Below, piece after piece: positions 24,372 through 33,885 of a stretch of 38,876 nucleotides of DNA; the stretch's first letter is position 1; each line of letters opens with the position of its first letter. Origin of the DNA: AAA164-E04 sp964342825 (GTDB lineage Bacteria > Verrucomicrobiota > Verrucomicrobiia > Limisphaerales > AAA164-E04); the NCBI GenBank assembly GCA_964342825.1, contig CAYFHO010000054.1, positions 1 through 38,876 of the forward strand. The letters are read 5' to 3'. Made by a program: the position numbers and the translations under genes. The notes beneath the pieces were generated by a model, which saw only the letters and a list, made by a program, of their open reading frames with translations, did not search any database and was not told the DNA's origin.

Positions 24372-24441
24372 AGATGGCCTGAGTGACATGGAGGAGTGAT
24401 TTAATTAACCGCGCTATCTTGGTAATTCGTCTATCATATCC

Positions 24442-27075
24442 ATGTCAGAACTGGCAGTAGCATTCATATTGTTGTTTGATCTGGTCCTCATCGCGGGATT
24501 TCGGGTCTTTCATTCGCAGTTGCGCGATCGCTTTTACAAGCGGTGTGTGGTTGCCTTTTCCTTTGAGGCACTTTCAACTCTCTCTCTCTTTTTACTGCTG
24601 AGAGATGAATGGCAATTTCTTTCCTATACCCTTCTTTTCAGTTTTCAATGTATCAAAGGGTTGATGTTGTGGTCAGCTGTTCGAAGTCTGGATTCCCCGA
24701 CTTCACATAAATGGTGGATTCCCGTCGTTTTTATCGGCTATTGTTTTGTGCTTGTTGCTGCCGGTTTGCTGGACCTGAGCAAGTTCGTCATCTCGCAAAT
24801 AGCCGTTACCTTACCGCTTATATTCAATCTGGCTCCCGCTTGGGCCGTTTACCGCAGTCGTTGGATTTCGTGGAAATCCTATCAGCTATTCATGTTTTGC
24901 ATTCTATTCTCGCAAATACTTTTTTCTGCTGCGGTGCAAATGGCGGGTGTCGATACCAATTGGTCGGTATTGCTTTATTACCTCGGCATGGTTTCGAATG
25001 TGTTCGTGGGACTTTCCGGTATGGTGATTGGGATGAAGCGGTTACATGGTCGACTTGAGGTCGCGTTGAAAACCATTACCTCAATGCGCAACCAAACTGA
25101 AGCGATTGTGAAAGCCTCGATGGATTCTATACTAATCACTGACATGGAAGGAACCATCTTGTTTGCAAATCCTGCTGCCAAGAGCTTTTTTGTTCGCGAC
25201 GCTGACCGGCATCCCAATTTGTTTGAACACGAATTTACCCCTGAATCTCCAGGCGAACAATCGTTCACACTGGATCGTATCCAGCAGGAATTGACGAAAG
25301 AAACCAATGCATACGTGAAGTGGCAATGTGTGATGGGGCATCAGACCTTGGGAGATGTTCCTGTGGAATTTACCGTGGTGCCCATTCGGAATGAAGAAGA
25401 AAACCTTCTGGCCTTTTATATTCGTGATTTGAGGGACCAACGACTGAATGAAGAAGCGATTATTCAGGAACGCGACCGTGCTGAACAACTGAATCAGCAA
25501 CTGGTGGCCGCTCTCGAAAAGGCTCAACACATGACCGAGAAAGCGGAACAGGCGAATGCTGCAAAAAACGAATTTCTAGGTGTGATGAGCCACGAACTTC
25601 GCACACCGCTCAGTGCCATCATTGGGATGTCGTCCATGATTGAGCAGGAACCCTTGACCGCTCAGCAACGTCAGAGCGTTGCTGCCATCACCGACTGTGG
25701 ACAAAGCCTCCTGATGATCATTGGAGACATTCTCAATTATTCCAGAATCGAGGCTGGAAAGATTGATCTTGAAAATAAACCTTTTCATATCAGGCAATGC
25801 CTCCAGCAGATCCTTGCATTGATGCGCAATCAATGTAATCACAAGGAGTTAAGGTTATATGGAACATTGCATCCCAGATTGCCACAAATGATTGTTGGAG
25901 ATGAGGGGAAAATCAGGCAGGTCCTGACCAATTTGGTCAGTAATGCCGTGAAATTCACGGATACAGGTCACATCAGTATCGACATGCGTGAAGTTGTTTC
26001 TGTCAAAAATAATCTCCCACAATTGGAAATTTCGGTCAGTGATACCGGACTTGGCATTGATCAGCATCAGCAGGAACGTTTGTTCGAGGCCTTTTACCAG
26101 GCGGATTATTCGGCAAGCCGCAGGTATCAGGGCACTGGGCTTGGGTTGGCGATATGCAAGAGGTTGATTGAGGCCATGGATGGGGAGATCCGGGTGGAAA
26201 GTGAACTCGGTAAAGGAGCTACTTTTACGGTCAGGATACCTTACATAAGGGATAACACTAAATTAAATGAGGAATCCTCCTTCAATGGTTATGTGATCTA
26301 TGTGGATACGGATGAGACCGGGTTAGATTGGATGGAGAAGAATCTAGCGGCCCATGGAATCAGAGGCAAAGGATACTCGTCTGTCGAGGCTGTGCTTCAA
26401 CGAGAAAGTGCCAAGCGAGTACATCAGACAGTTTGCTTGATCGACCAAGACGTGTTCCTTGAGTTGGCGGAAGATGATCAGCTATTTAAACGGCTGCAAG
26501 ATTTTCAAAAAAGTGTTCCGATCATCTGCGCATATCATCAAATGGTTGAGATAGTGCAACAATTTGATTATTCGATTTCAAAACCCTTTATTCTTGAGCA
26601 GTTCTTGGACTTGGTGAATTCCATTTCATTCGAACCCAAGAAGCCCGACTCAGCATCCACCGCACCCTCCAAAACCTTTTCTCCATTCAATCCCCTCAAC
26701 ATAAAAGTGTTGGTGGCCGAGGATCATCCCATCAATTGTAAACTTGCCAAATTATATTTGGACAAACTTGGATGCGAGAGCCGAATTGTCCACGACGGTC
26801 ATGAAGCCCTGGTGGCCGTTGAGGAGGAAGAATTCGAGATCATCTTGATGGACCTTCATATGCCTGGACTCGACGGTTTTGAAACGGCACGTCAAGTGAT
26901 AAAACGTCATCAAGATGGTCGCAGACCTCGTATTATCGCACTGACCGCCGGTGCTTCGAGCAATGAAAAACAGAAAGCTCTCGAAGCCGGGATGGATGAT
27001 TTTTTGTTAAAACCGGTTCAAATTGAAGATCTGCATGTCGCGCTGGTGAAACAAATCAAAACCATTAATCCGTAA
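24442..27075 (+). CDS. 7TM-PAS hybrid histidine kinase with two receiver domains
   Basis: The 877-residue protein has seven hydrophobic segments (about 5-20, 34-52, 58-80, 93-111, 117-137, 146-166 and 174-197). These are followed by a PAS-like domain (about 215-335), a coiled coil, HisKA with His384 (VMSHELRTPLSA) and HATPase_c (N497 region, DTGLGID at 534, GTGLGLA at 564). Next comes a divergent receiver-like domain (about 615-730, with Asp622/Asp624, Asp668 and Lys714), then a canonical receiver (about 752-872) with E760/D761, phospho-acceptor Asp804 in ILMDLHMP, Thr835 and Lys857. It would autophosphorylate in response to a membrane or cytoplasmic cue and pass phosphate to Asp804. There is no output or Hpt domain, so a separate Hpt and response regulator are expected elsewhere. 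It has its own promoter and stands alone. Confidence 0.92.
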   Translation: MSELAVAFILLFDLVLIAGFRVFHSQLRDRFYKRCVVAFSFEALSTLSLFLLLRDEWQFLSYTLLFSFQCIKGLMLWSAVRSLDSPTSHKWWIPVVFIGYCFVLVAAGLLDLSKFVISQIAVTLPLIFNLAPAWAVYRSRWISWKSYQLFMFCILFSQILFSAAVQMAGVDTNWSVLLYYLGMVSNVFVGLSGMVIGMKRLHGRLEVALKTITSMRNQTEAIVKASMDSILITDMEGTILFANPAAKSFFVRDADRHPNLFEHEFTPESPGEQSFTLDRIQQELTKETNAYVKWQCVMGHQTLGDVPVEFTVVPIRNEEENLLAFYIRDLRDQRLNEEAIIQERDRAEQLNQQLVAALEKAQHMTEKAEQANAAKNEFLGVMSHELRTPLSAIIGMSSMIEQEPLTAQQRQSVAAITDCGQSLLMIIGDILNYSRIEAGKIDLENKPFHIRQCLQQILALMRNQCNHKELRLYGTLHPRLPQMIVGDEGKIRQVLTNLVSNAVKFTDTGHISIDMREVVSVKNNLPQLEISVSDTGLGIDQHQQERLFEAFYQADYSASRRYQGTGLGLAICKRLIEAMDGEIRVESELGKGATFTVRIPYIRDNTKLNEESSFNGYVIYVDTDETGLDWMEKNLAAHGIRGKGYSSVEAVLQRESAKRVHQTVCLIDQDVFLELAEDDQLFKRLQDFQKSVPIICAYHQMVEIVQQFDYSISKPFILEQFLDLVNSISFEPKKPDSASTAPSKTFSPFNPLNIKVLVAEDHPINCKLAKLYLDKLGCESRIVHDGHEALVAVEEEEFEIILMDLHMPGLDGFETARQVIKRHQDGRRPRIIALTAGASSNEKQKALEAGMDDFLLKPVQIEDLHVALVKQIKTINP

Positions 27076-27109
27076 AACATGCGGACTCTGCCGAAGGAAT
27101 ACCACTGTT

Positions 27110-28528
27110 TTATGGGGACGGTGACTGCTCTTGGGGTGTTGCAGATCGGACAATGGTCCAACCGGTATATGCCAGAAAAATACCTATGATGGGGGTGAGC
27201 CAATTCAGGCAAGCATAAGGTAAGTATGCCAGCGGTGAAACAGCAAGAGTACCAGCCATGAAAGCTCCACACGAATTCCAGGCAACCAAAGGCGAACTCA
27301 ACGTCCCAGCATCTTCAAGGGTTCTGGAAAGATTTTTGGGATGGAGTCCGCGGTTTTGATACGCTTCCCGATACATGCGTCCGGGCACGATAATGGACAA
27401 ATATTGATCTGGTGCCAAAATATTCATACCCAGACAAGTGGCAACCGTTGCAGCCACCAAGGAGCCTGTTGATCTGGCCAGGTTGAGAATGGATTGCGCC
27501 AGGGTCTTCAGCAGCCCTGTTCTTTCCATGATTCCTCCAAAGGTCAGTGCGCAAAGGATCAGCGAGATCGTATTCATCATGCTGTCCAAACCACCATGGG
27601 ATAAAAGTGCATCGACTGCTTCATTTCCCGTTTCAGAAACATAGCCATAGTGGGCTATTGAAAAAATGCTGCCGAAGGTTTCCCCTTGAATGAGTATGGC
27701 AAGTGCACCACCGAAAATGGCGGCTAACAAGAGTGCCGGAAGGGCTTGCCAACGAAAGAAAACCATACCGATCACAAATAGTGGAGGAAGCGTCAGGAAT
27801 AAATTCAACTTAAATTCCGATTTCAATAAATCTGTAATGGCGGAAACCTGATTCATTTGAACCGTGCCCTCAAAACCTCTCATTCCCAATACCCCATAAA
27901 AAACCAATGCAATCAACATGGCAGGGACCGTTGTGTAAAGCATGTGTCTGATATGCTCGAACAATTCCGAACCGGCAACGGCTGGGGCAAGATTGGTTGA
28001 GTCGGACAAGGGAGACATTTTGTCACCAAAATAGGCTCCTGAAATGACCGCCCCTGCCGCCATTGGAGCGGGGACGTTCAAACCTGATGCCACTCCCATG
28101 AGTGCAATTCCAACGGTACTGGCGGTAGTCCAGGAACTTCCCGTGGCCAATGAAACCACCGCACAAATCAAGCAAGCCGCTACGAGAAAAATCTCAGGGG
28201 AAAGTATTTGAAGTCCATAGTATATCAGGAACGGTACCACCCCCGATGCAATCCATGTTCCAATCATGATTCCGATCACGCATAATATCAGTATGGCCTT
28301 CATTCCAATCTGAATACCATCCAGTATCCCCTCTTCTATGGATTTCCATGGATGCCCCAAACTTAGGCCTACCAGCGCAGCCACTCCAGATGCGAGAATC
28401 AGAGGTATGTGTGCTTCCCCCTCAAATTTAAGCAGGTTGATGGCAATCAATCCAATGAGAGCAAGGACCGGTAAGAGTGCCTGCCAGAGACGGACTGGTT
28501 GATTGCCTGAGGATTCAGGTGTGTTCAT
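27110..28528 (-). CDS. NhaC-family Na+/H+ antiporter
   Basis: The 472-residue membrane protein has about 11-12 hydrophobic segments and the NhaC family pattern. This includes the conserved central stretch SLATGSSWTTASTVG, followed by AGAVISGAYFGDKMSPLSDSTNLA and a late LAPDQYLSIIVPG-type segment. The family exchanges sodium (or malate/lactate in some members) for protons across the inner membrane. It lies 50 nt beyond the PH-domain gene on the same strand, at the far end of a long same-direction run starting with the metal-efflux genes. Whether it belongs to that transcript is uncertain. It converges with the hybrid kinase gene. Confidence 0.9.
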   Translation of the reverse strand: MNTPESSGNQPVRLWQALLPVLALIGLIAINLLKFEGEAHIPLILASGVAALVGLSLGHPWKSIEEGILDGIQIGMKAILILCVIGIMIGTWIASGVVPFLIYYGLQILSPEIFLVAACLICAVVSLATGSSWTTASTVGIALMGVASGLNVPAPMAAGAVISGAYFGDKMSPLSDSTNLAPAVAGSELFEHIRHMLYTTVPAMLIALVFYGVLGMRGFEGTVQMNQVSAITDLLKSEFKLNLFLTLPPLFVIGMVFFRWQALPALLLAAIFGGALAILIQGETFGSIFSIAHYGYVSETGNEAVDALLSHGGLDSMMNTISLILCALTFGGIMERTGLLKTLAQSILNLARSTGSLVAATVATCLGMNILAPDQYLSIIVPGRMYREAYQNRGLHPKNLSRTLEDAGTLSSPLVAWNSCGAFMAGTLAVSPLAYLPYACLNWLTPIIGIFLAYTGWTIVRSATPQEQSPSP

Positions 28529-28578
28529 AGAGGGGAGTGATTTATTGTTGAATTTAGTTTTGAGTATTGATGATTTGT

Positions 28579-28956
28579 CTAAGTCAACACCGATTCGCTC
28601 AGCACTCTGAAAACTTGATGAATATGTTTGTCTTTCCTGAACTCAAGAGAAATGGGTTCATGCCTGCTTTTTATCCAGATTTTGATCTCAGCATCCAAAT
28701 CAAAGGTGCCCGTGGTCTCTTTTGAAAAATAATCGATACTTCGAAAAGGCACGCACAGGTATTCTTTTTTCTTCCCGGTCCAACCTTGCTTGTCGATTAG
28801 AATCAAACGCTTGTTTGTAAATACGACCAGGTCTCGGATAAGTTTGAACCCATGACGAATGGATTCTCCTTCGATCAAAATTTCCTGGAGTTCAGATTCC
28901 ATTTGATCGGCATTCACTTCCGATGCCATGCCCATGATGCCGCTGAGAAATCCCAT
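28579..28956 (-). CDS. Bacterial PH-domain protein (bPH_1-like)
   Basis: The 125-residue cytoplasmic protein resembles bacterial pleckstrin-homology domain proteins. The core contains GESIRHGFKLIRDLVVFTNKRL, the hallmark strand and FTNKRLI motif, then LIDKQGWTGKKKEYLCVPFRSI and a terminal helix. There is no signal peptide. Function in bacteria is mostly unknown, with roles in oligomeric ring assembly suggested for the family. It is placed 53 nt after the metal-efflux lipoprotein and 50 nt before the antiporter. A link to either is not established. Confidence 0.85.
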   Translation of the reverse strand: MGFLSGIMGMASEVNADQMESELQEILIEGESIRHGFKLIRDLVVFTNKRLILIDKQGWTGKKKEYLCVPFRSIDYFSKETTGTFDLDAEIKIWIKSRHEPISLEFRKDKHIHQVFRVLSESVLT

Positions 28957-29009
28957 ATTTTTATTGGATTAATTGAAGGTTCACGAATCTACACGTCAGA
29001 AATGTTGCA

Positions 29010-29588
29010 TCAATGGTGATGCACCGAATGTCCGCAGATACATGCGTATTCATGTAGGTCGCAGTCTGGACAAGTTTCCATATTCAGATGGAATCGCTCA
29101 AATTTGGTCTCTTTTGATTGTCCGCCACTGATCTGTAATACAACAGGTATATTGTTTTGCTTGGGCAATGGCTGGGTGGAGATGAGGATCGTGTCCTTTT
29201 TTTCAAAGGATATTTCAACCGGATTGGATCTATCACCACCCGCTAGATTGATTTGCAGGTCCGCTGCTGGGATCGGCTGGATTTCATCATTCACAAAGGT
29301 AATTTGTGCGTGATGGTCGGGCAATACCAGGAATTCGAAATGAGGTTCAACATTCACAACAAGGCGACCTCCATTGGGACCAGGAACTTTGTCGTGATGA
29401 TGATCATCGCTTCCTTCATGTCCGTTCGCATGCTGTGTTGAGGGAGTTCTTGACGCGGTTGTATTTGAATCCGCATTTGTATTGCCGGATTGCTGGTTTG
29501 GTTGACTAGAGGGACCGCATCCGGACAGAATGCTTAAGCTCAGGAAAGCAATGGGTATGATGGATAGTGAACGATTGGATTTCATCAT
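29010..29588 (-). CDS. His/Cys-rich lipoprotein of the metal-efflux unit
   Basis: The 192-residue protein has a lipoprotein signal peptide with lipobox LSGC (residues 21-24). A Ser/Asn/His-rich linker including HANGHEGSDDHHHD follows (about 53-66), then a beta-rich domain opening with GPNGGRLVV. The C-terminus carries a compact Cys/His cluster (CPDCDLHEYACICGHSVHHH). It follows the RND pump gene by 33 nt on the same strand. I infer an inner- or outer-membrane-attached metal-binding accessory of the efflux system. The metal is unknown. The combination of a PNGG domain and a C-terminal CxxC/CxC tail seems unusual and is listed as a finding. Confidence 0.8.
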   Translation of the reverse strand: MMKSNRSLSIIPIAFLSLSILSGCGPSSQPNQQSGNTNADSNTTASRTPSTQHANGHEGSDDHHHDKVPGPNGGRLVVNVEPHFEFLVLPDHHAQITFVNDEIQPIPAADLQINLAGGDRSNPVEISFEKKDTILISTQPLPKQNNIPVVLQISGGQSKETKFERFHLNMETCPDCDLHEYACICGHSVHHH

Positions 29589-29621
29589 TTGTATACCTTT
29601 AACACGCTATTTTTCAGATGA

Positions 29622-32600
29622 CTAGGCAGAAGCGGGAGCTTTCTTTTGAATGGCTCTTTGGGCTGCCTTTCTTCCAAAAGTATAAAAAATTGCCGGAGTA
29701 ACTCCCAGTCCAAGAAAAGTAGATGTCATCAATCCCCCCACAATCACTATCGCGACCGGGTGAAGGATCTCTTTTCCTGGTTCTCCTTCAGCGAGAATCA
29801 GTGGAATGAGTGCAATGCCTGCCGACAGGGCTGTCATCAACACGGGAACAAGTCGTTCCAATGTTCCCCGTTCAACCATCTCCCTGGTAAAGGATTCTCC
29901 CTCATGACGTATCAGATGCAGATAGTGGGAAATGAGCATCACGCTGTTTCTTGCGGCTACCCCGGCTACTGCAATAAAACCCACCAGGGTTGCGATACTG
30001 ACATTCCGAGTCATGAGAAAGGTGAGCATCAATCCTCCAATCATTGCGAGTGGAATGTCCAAAATGACTTGAGCGGTGAATACCGGTGTTCCGAAGTAAC
30101 CGTAAAGCAGTGCCGCCATAATGAAAAATACCACGATACTCATCACAAGTATCCTTCGTGATGCTTCCTGTTGTGCTTTGAATTCCCCTTCATAACTGAC
30201 AAAGTAGCCTTTTGGTATATTCACCTCACTGGCGACCCTTTCTTGAAGAACATGAATTTTGGAATCCAGTCCACGTTCAAGAGGATTAATGCTGACAACG
30301 AAACGACGCTGTGTGTTTTCCCGTTGGATGACGTTGGGTCCCTTGGCAGGCCTCACATCAGCCACCAGGTGCAGGGGAATTCTCAGCTCAGTCTCGGTGT
30401 CGATGTACATATTTCGCAATCGATCTGGTGACTCCCGCCATGATTCTGGCAAACGCACCATCAAATCGATCGTACGTGCTCCTTCAAATAATTGCTCCAC
30501 TCGCTTGCCTCCTATCAGTGCGGATAATTGACTGTTGATGGCTCCGGGAGTCACGCCGTAAGCCAGAGCTCGGTCTCGGTCCACTTCGATGCGTAATTGT
30601 GGTATCGGTGCTTGTTGTTCAATGCGCGCGTCCTCAAATCCAGGAATTTCCCTGGCAATTTTTTGGATGGAGCTACCAATTCTTCTTATCTCGTCCAGAT
30701 CCGGACCAAAGACTTTGATGGCAACCTTTGCGGAAACTCCGCTGAGCATGTGGCCTACGCGATCAGCCAGGGGACCGCTTAAGGCGCTAAAGGTTCCAGG
30801 AATGGTTCGCATGGTCTGCCGAATGTTCTCCAGTACTTCGGCGCGAGTTCGTGTGCCGGCCTTAAAATCGATGTCAAATTCCACGGTGGAAACCGGAACG
30901 ACATGATCTCCTCTTTCAGCGCGCCCATGTCTCCTGCCCACTTTTCTCACCTCTGGAATTTTAAGCAGGAGCCGGTCGGCAATGTCCGCAATTTCAGCAG
31001 TTTGTTGCAATGAAGTTCCTGGTGCAGTGGTCAGTGCAACCAGGGCTGTTTCCTCTTCGAAGGCAGGCAGGAAATCCTTACCCATAATGGGATACAGGAC
31101 CAGAGCTCCGGCTAGCATTGTGCCGGCAATGCTCAACACGACAAACGGATGATCCAATGCAAGTTTGAGCCAGCTTTTTTTTAAAGACCATTTTAAGAAC
31201 TTCACAATCAGACCATCCCGGTATTCACGATTCTCCTTTGGGTGAAGCAAATAAGAACATAGAACAGGAATGACTGTGAGTGAGATGAAGAATGATGCGG
31301 CCATGCTTACCATGGTCGCGATAGCGATAGGTGCAAACAATCTTCCTTCCACACCGGTTAAACCGAGCAATGGCAGGAAGACCAGGATGATGAACAAGGT
31401 TGCGTACAATATGGAATGACGCACCTCAGCCGAAGCAGATGCTATTATCGTTGTTCTTGGTTTTGGATTTCTGGATGAAGCGTTTTCCTTGAGTCTTCGA
31501 AAGACATTTTCCACATCGACAATTGCATCATCTACCACCATTCCAATCGCAACAGCCAGTCCTCCCAATGTCATCGAATTAACACTCAATTCCCAAATGT
31601 TAAAAACCAGCAAAGTCGTGGCAAAAGATAGCGGAATTGCCATGAGTGTGATGATCGTTGTTCGAAGATTGAGGAGAAATAAAAATAGTATGACAGCAAC
31701 CATGATCGCTCCATCCCGGATGGCTTCCTTCAGATTTCCCACAGCGTGTTCAATGAAATCAGATTGCCGGAATAATGGTTCCAGTACGACACCATTCGGC
31801 AAAGTCTCGTTGAGATTTTTCAGCGTCTGTTCTATTTCTTTTGTCAGGGTGATGGTATCGAAACCTGGAGCTTTGGTGATGCTGAGGATGACTCCCGGAA
31901 TTCCGTTGATAGCTGCGTCTCCTCGCATTGGCTCAATGTCCCATTTAACTTTGGCCACATCGTTTATTGTGACGGGTCGATCTTGCACCTGTTTGATGAT
32001 CGTTGCTCCGATGGCATCCAGGTCAGTGGTCATGGCAAGGTGTCGCACCATTATTTCCTGCGATGAACTGGTAAGAAATCCTCCTGTCGTGTTTCCAGCT
32101 GCTTCATGTGCAGCATGCAACAACTCTTCAAAACTGACATTCATCGCTCTCAATCGGTCTGGGTCTGGCTGGATTTGAATTTGTTTAACCCCGCCTCCCA
32201 TCGCCAATACTTCAGCAATACCGGGAATGCTTTGAAGACGGCGGCTAACCGTCCAATCAGCCAAGGTTCTCAAATCAGGTGGTGACATGTTTTGTTCCGG
32301 GCTGTGCAAGCCAACCAACATGATTTCACCCATCAGCGATGCAATAGGTGTCATGTAAGGAAAGATTCCCTCTGGTAAGTTTGGAATGGCTGACTGAAGA
32401 CGTTCCTGAACAAATTGTCTCGCTTTAATCAGATCTGTTCCCCAGTCGAATTCAACGTAAACAAGCGAGAGTGAAACATCCGATGTAGTGCGCAGCCTCG
32501 TCACACCGGATACACCCATCAATGCGCTTTCCAGAGGAAAGGTGACGCGAGATTCGACTTCTTCTGGAGCCAATCCCGGAGCTTCAGTCAGGATGGTGAC

Positions 32601-32738
32601 GGTAGGCTTGGTCAGGTCCGGCAGAACTTCCACCGGGAGAGTGCGACCTATCTGGATTCCCAGTAGCAAAAGAACGAATGCCGCTAGAAGAATGATCCCG
32701 CGATGGCGTAGGGAGAATTGTATCAATAACTTCAACAT
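29622..32738 (-). CDS. Heavy-metal efflux RND permease (CusA/CzcA family)
   Basis: The 1038-residue inner-membrane pump has the usual RND length, N-terminal TM1 (about 12-28), a large periplasmic loop, six helices, a second loop and five or six terminal helices. Its heavy-metal class is shown by LPDLTKPTVTILTEAPGLAPEEVE and by the TM4 segment AIGMVVDDAIVDVEN (397-411). There, Asp403 and Glu410 correspond to the proton-relay pair, but the first relay Asp of CzcA is Ala397, as in CusA. A Met sits in the periplasmic HMLSGV segment, in the region where CusA places a metal-binding Met. It would export metal from periplasm or cytoplasm with adaptor and channel encoded upstream. The exact metal cannot be fixed. 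Confidence 0.93.
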   Translation of the reverse strand: MLKLLIQFSLRHRGIILLAAFVLLLLGIQIGRTLPVEVLPDLTKPTVTILTEAPGLAPEEVESRVTFPLESALMGVSGVTRLRTTSDVSLSLVYVEFDWGTDLIKARQFVQERLQSAIPNLPEGIFPYMTPIASLMGEIMLVGLHSPEQNMSPPDLRTLADWTVSRRLQSIPGIAEVLAMGGGVKQIQIQPDPDRLRAMNVSFEELLHAAHEAAGNTTGGFLTSSSQEIMVRHLAMTTDLDAIGATIIKQVQDRPVTINDVAKVKWDIEPMRGDAAINGIPGVILSITKAPGFDTITLTKEIEQTLKNLNETLPNGVVLEPLFRQSDFIEHAVGNLKEAIRDGAIMVAVILFLFLLNLRTTIITLMAIPLSFATTLLVFNIWELSVNSMTLGGLAVAIGMVVDDAIVDVENVFRRLKENASSRNPKPRTTIIASASAEVRHSILYATLFIILVFLPLLGLTGVEGRLFAPIAIATMVSMAASFFISLTVIPVLCSYLLHPKENREYRDGLIVKFLKWSLKKSWLKLALDHPFVVLSIAGTMLAGALVLYPIMGKDFLPAFEEETALVALTTAPGTSLQQTAEIADIADRLLLKIPEVRKVGRRHGRAERGDHVVPVSTVEFDIDFKAGTRTRAEVLENIRQTMRTIPGTFSALSGPLADRVGHMLSGVSAKVAIKVFGPDLDEIRRIGSSIQKIAREIPGFEDARIEQQAPIPQLRIEVDRDRALAYGVTPGAINSQLSALIGGKRVEQLFEGARTIDLMVRLPESWRESPDRLRNMYIDTETELRIPLHLVADVRPAKGPNVIQRENTQRRFVVSINPLERGLDSKIHVLQERVASEVNIPKGYFVSYEGEFKAQQEASRRILVMSIVVFFIMAALLYGYFGTPVFTAQVILDIPLAMIGGLMLTFLMTRNVSIATLVGFIAVAGVAARNSVMLISHYLHLIRHEGESFTREMVERGTLERLVPVLMTALSAGIALIPLILAEGEPGKEILHPVAIVIVGGLMTSTFLGLGVTPAIFYTFGRKAAQRAIQKKAPASA

Positions 32739-32754
32739 AATGTGGATGTAAATC

Positions 32755-33885
32755 TCACTTATCCCTCCGCTTCACACTCAACAATGCCAGGAGTCCCCAT
32801 TGGATAACGCAGAGTATGATCAGGAACCAGGTCAACGGACCGAATTTGTTTCCTTCTGAACCGTCTGAATTTTCTTCCTGTTTGGCTGCCTTTTGGGCAA
32901 GTGACATTTCCGATCCATCTTCGTTGTGTTCATGTCCGTGAGCGGCATCAAGTGCTTCCTTTAGTGAAATGCCATCACCACCCGCGAAAGCCAATGGATA
33001 AGCGCCTTCAGTGACGACCTGATCCCCTGGGAACAATCCACTGAGAATTTCAACATGGGAATCGTTTCGAGCTCCTATGGTGACAGGGGCTTTCAAAAAG
33101 GCATTAGGAAGTTCAAAATCTTTCACGAAAACAAATGGTTGAAAACTATCCCCTTGGATGGCCTCTTTTGGCACTGCCATGACATCCTTGCGCGTATCAA
33201 TGTGCAAGGTAAACTCCGTCCGCATGTTGGGGCGTATCTTTTGTTCCGGGTCCTTGATCAGAAAATATACATCCAATGAGGCATTGCTGGCATCCGCCAT
33301 GGTCCCAAATCGCTCCCAGGCAGCATTAAAAATCTGGTCAGGATATGCGGTTACTTTGACTTCAGCAAATGTATCGGGTCGGATCAGGGCCACCTTGTCT
33401 TCCGGGATTTTGGCAATGGCGTGGGCTTCTGATAAATCGATGATTTCCAGAATCGGGATGTCTGGAACAACCGGTTCACCCAGGTGTTGAAGACTTTTCA
33501 CCACCAGACCTGAAATAGGGGCATGGAGAGTGAGTTTGGGCGGTGGATTTCCCGGTTGCCTGCTCTCGACAATTGCAACCGGATCCCCGGCCTCAATAAA
33601 ATCTCCTTCATGAGCGGGTATTTCAACGAGTCGTCCTGCAATTCGGCTTGAAACATAGGCGTGTCCTCCCGGTTTTGCCTGGATGCGGCCCAGTGCAAAC
33701 AGAGTGGTATGAAAATCTTTTCGATCCACCACCTCGGTTTTTACGTTTAGATTCCTGACGCTGAGCTCATCGAGAATAACTAGATTAGCTTCCCGATCTG
33801 CTTCAACCAGCACCAGAGAAAGAGCTGCCAGGGAAAACCAAGCGGTTAAAAATCTAGAAGGTGGAATGGGGTTGAGTTGATTCAT
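32755..33885 (-). CDS. RND periplasmic adaptor (CusB/CzcB type) with His-rich C-terminus and TM helix
   Basis: The 376-residue membrane-fusion protein has an N-terminal hydrophobic signal or anchor (about 11-27). It also has split lipoyl/barrel-sandwich parts (GRIQAKPGGHAYVSSRIAGRL and HAPISGLVVKSL), a beta-barrel region and a membrane-proximal domain. Unusually, it continues into a His-rich stretch HGHEHNEDG (about 316-324), a charged linker and a clear C-terminal transmembrane helix (about 349-371) ending KRRDK. It links the pump to the outer channel. The ORF start overlaps the channel gene by 32 nt, so translation is probably coupled. The pump gene starts 16 nt after its stop. Confidence 0.88.
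   Translation of the reverse strand: MNQLNPIPPSRFLTAWFSLAALSLVLVEADREANLVILDELSVRNLNVKTEVVDRKDFHTTLFALGRIQAKPGGHAYVSSRIAGRLVEIPAHEGDFIEAGDPVAIVESRQPGNPPPKLTLHAPISGLVVKSLQHLGEPVVPDIPILEIIDLSEAHAIAKIPEDKVALIRPDTFAEVKVTAYPDQIFNAAWERFGTMADASNASLDVYFLIKDPEQKIRPNMRTEFTLHIDTRKDVMAVPKEAIQGDSFQPFVFVKDFELPNAFLKAPVTIGARNDSHVEILSGLFPGDQVVTEGAYPLAFAGGDGISLKEALDAAHGHEHNEDGSEMSLAQKAAKQEENSDGSEGNKFGPLTWFLIILCVIQWGLLALLSVKRRDK

Larger units (their letters stand above)
24145..24441. other. Divergent intergenic region
   Basis: This 297-nt gap separates the minus-strand propeller gene from the plus-strand hybrid kinase. It holds an extended -10 promoter and a leader inverted repeat, listed separately. Two tiny reading frames with ATG (ATGGCCTGA near 24373 and ATGGAGGAGTGA near 24389) occur in the leader and may be meaningless. 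I see no promoter for the minus-strand gene and no RNA gene. Confidence 0.5.

Noticed and set aside
31489..32178. Long plus-strand frame antisense to the RND pump
   Set aside because: It is Ser/Thr/Met-rich without fold pattern, the usual shadow of a hydrophobic membrane gene.
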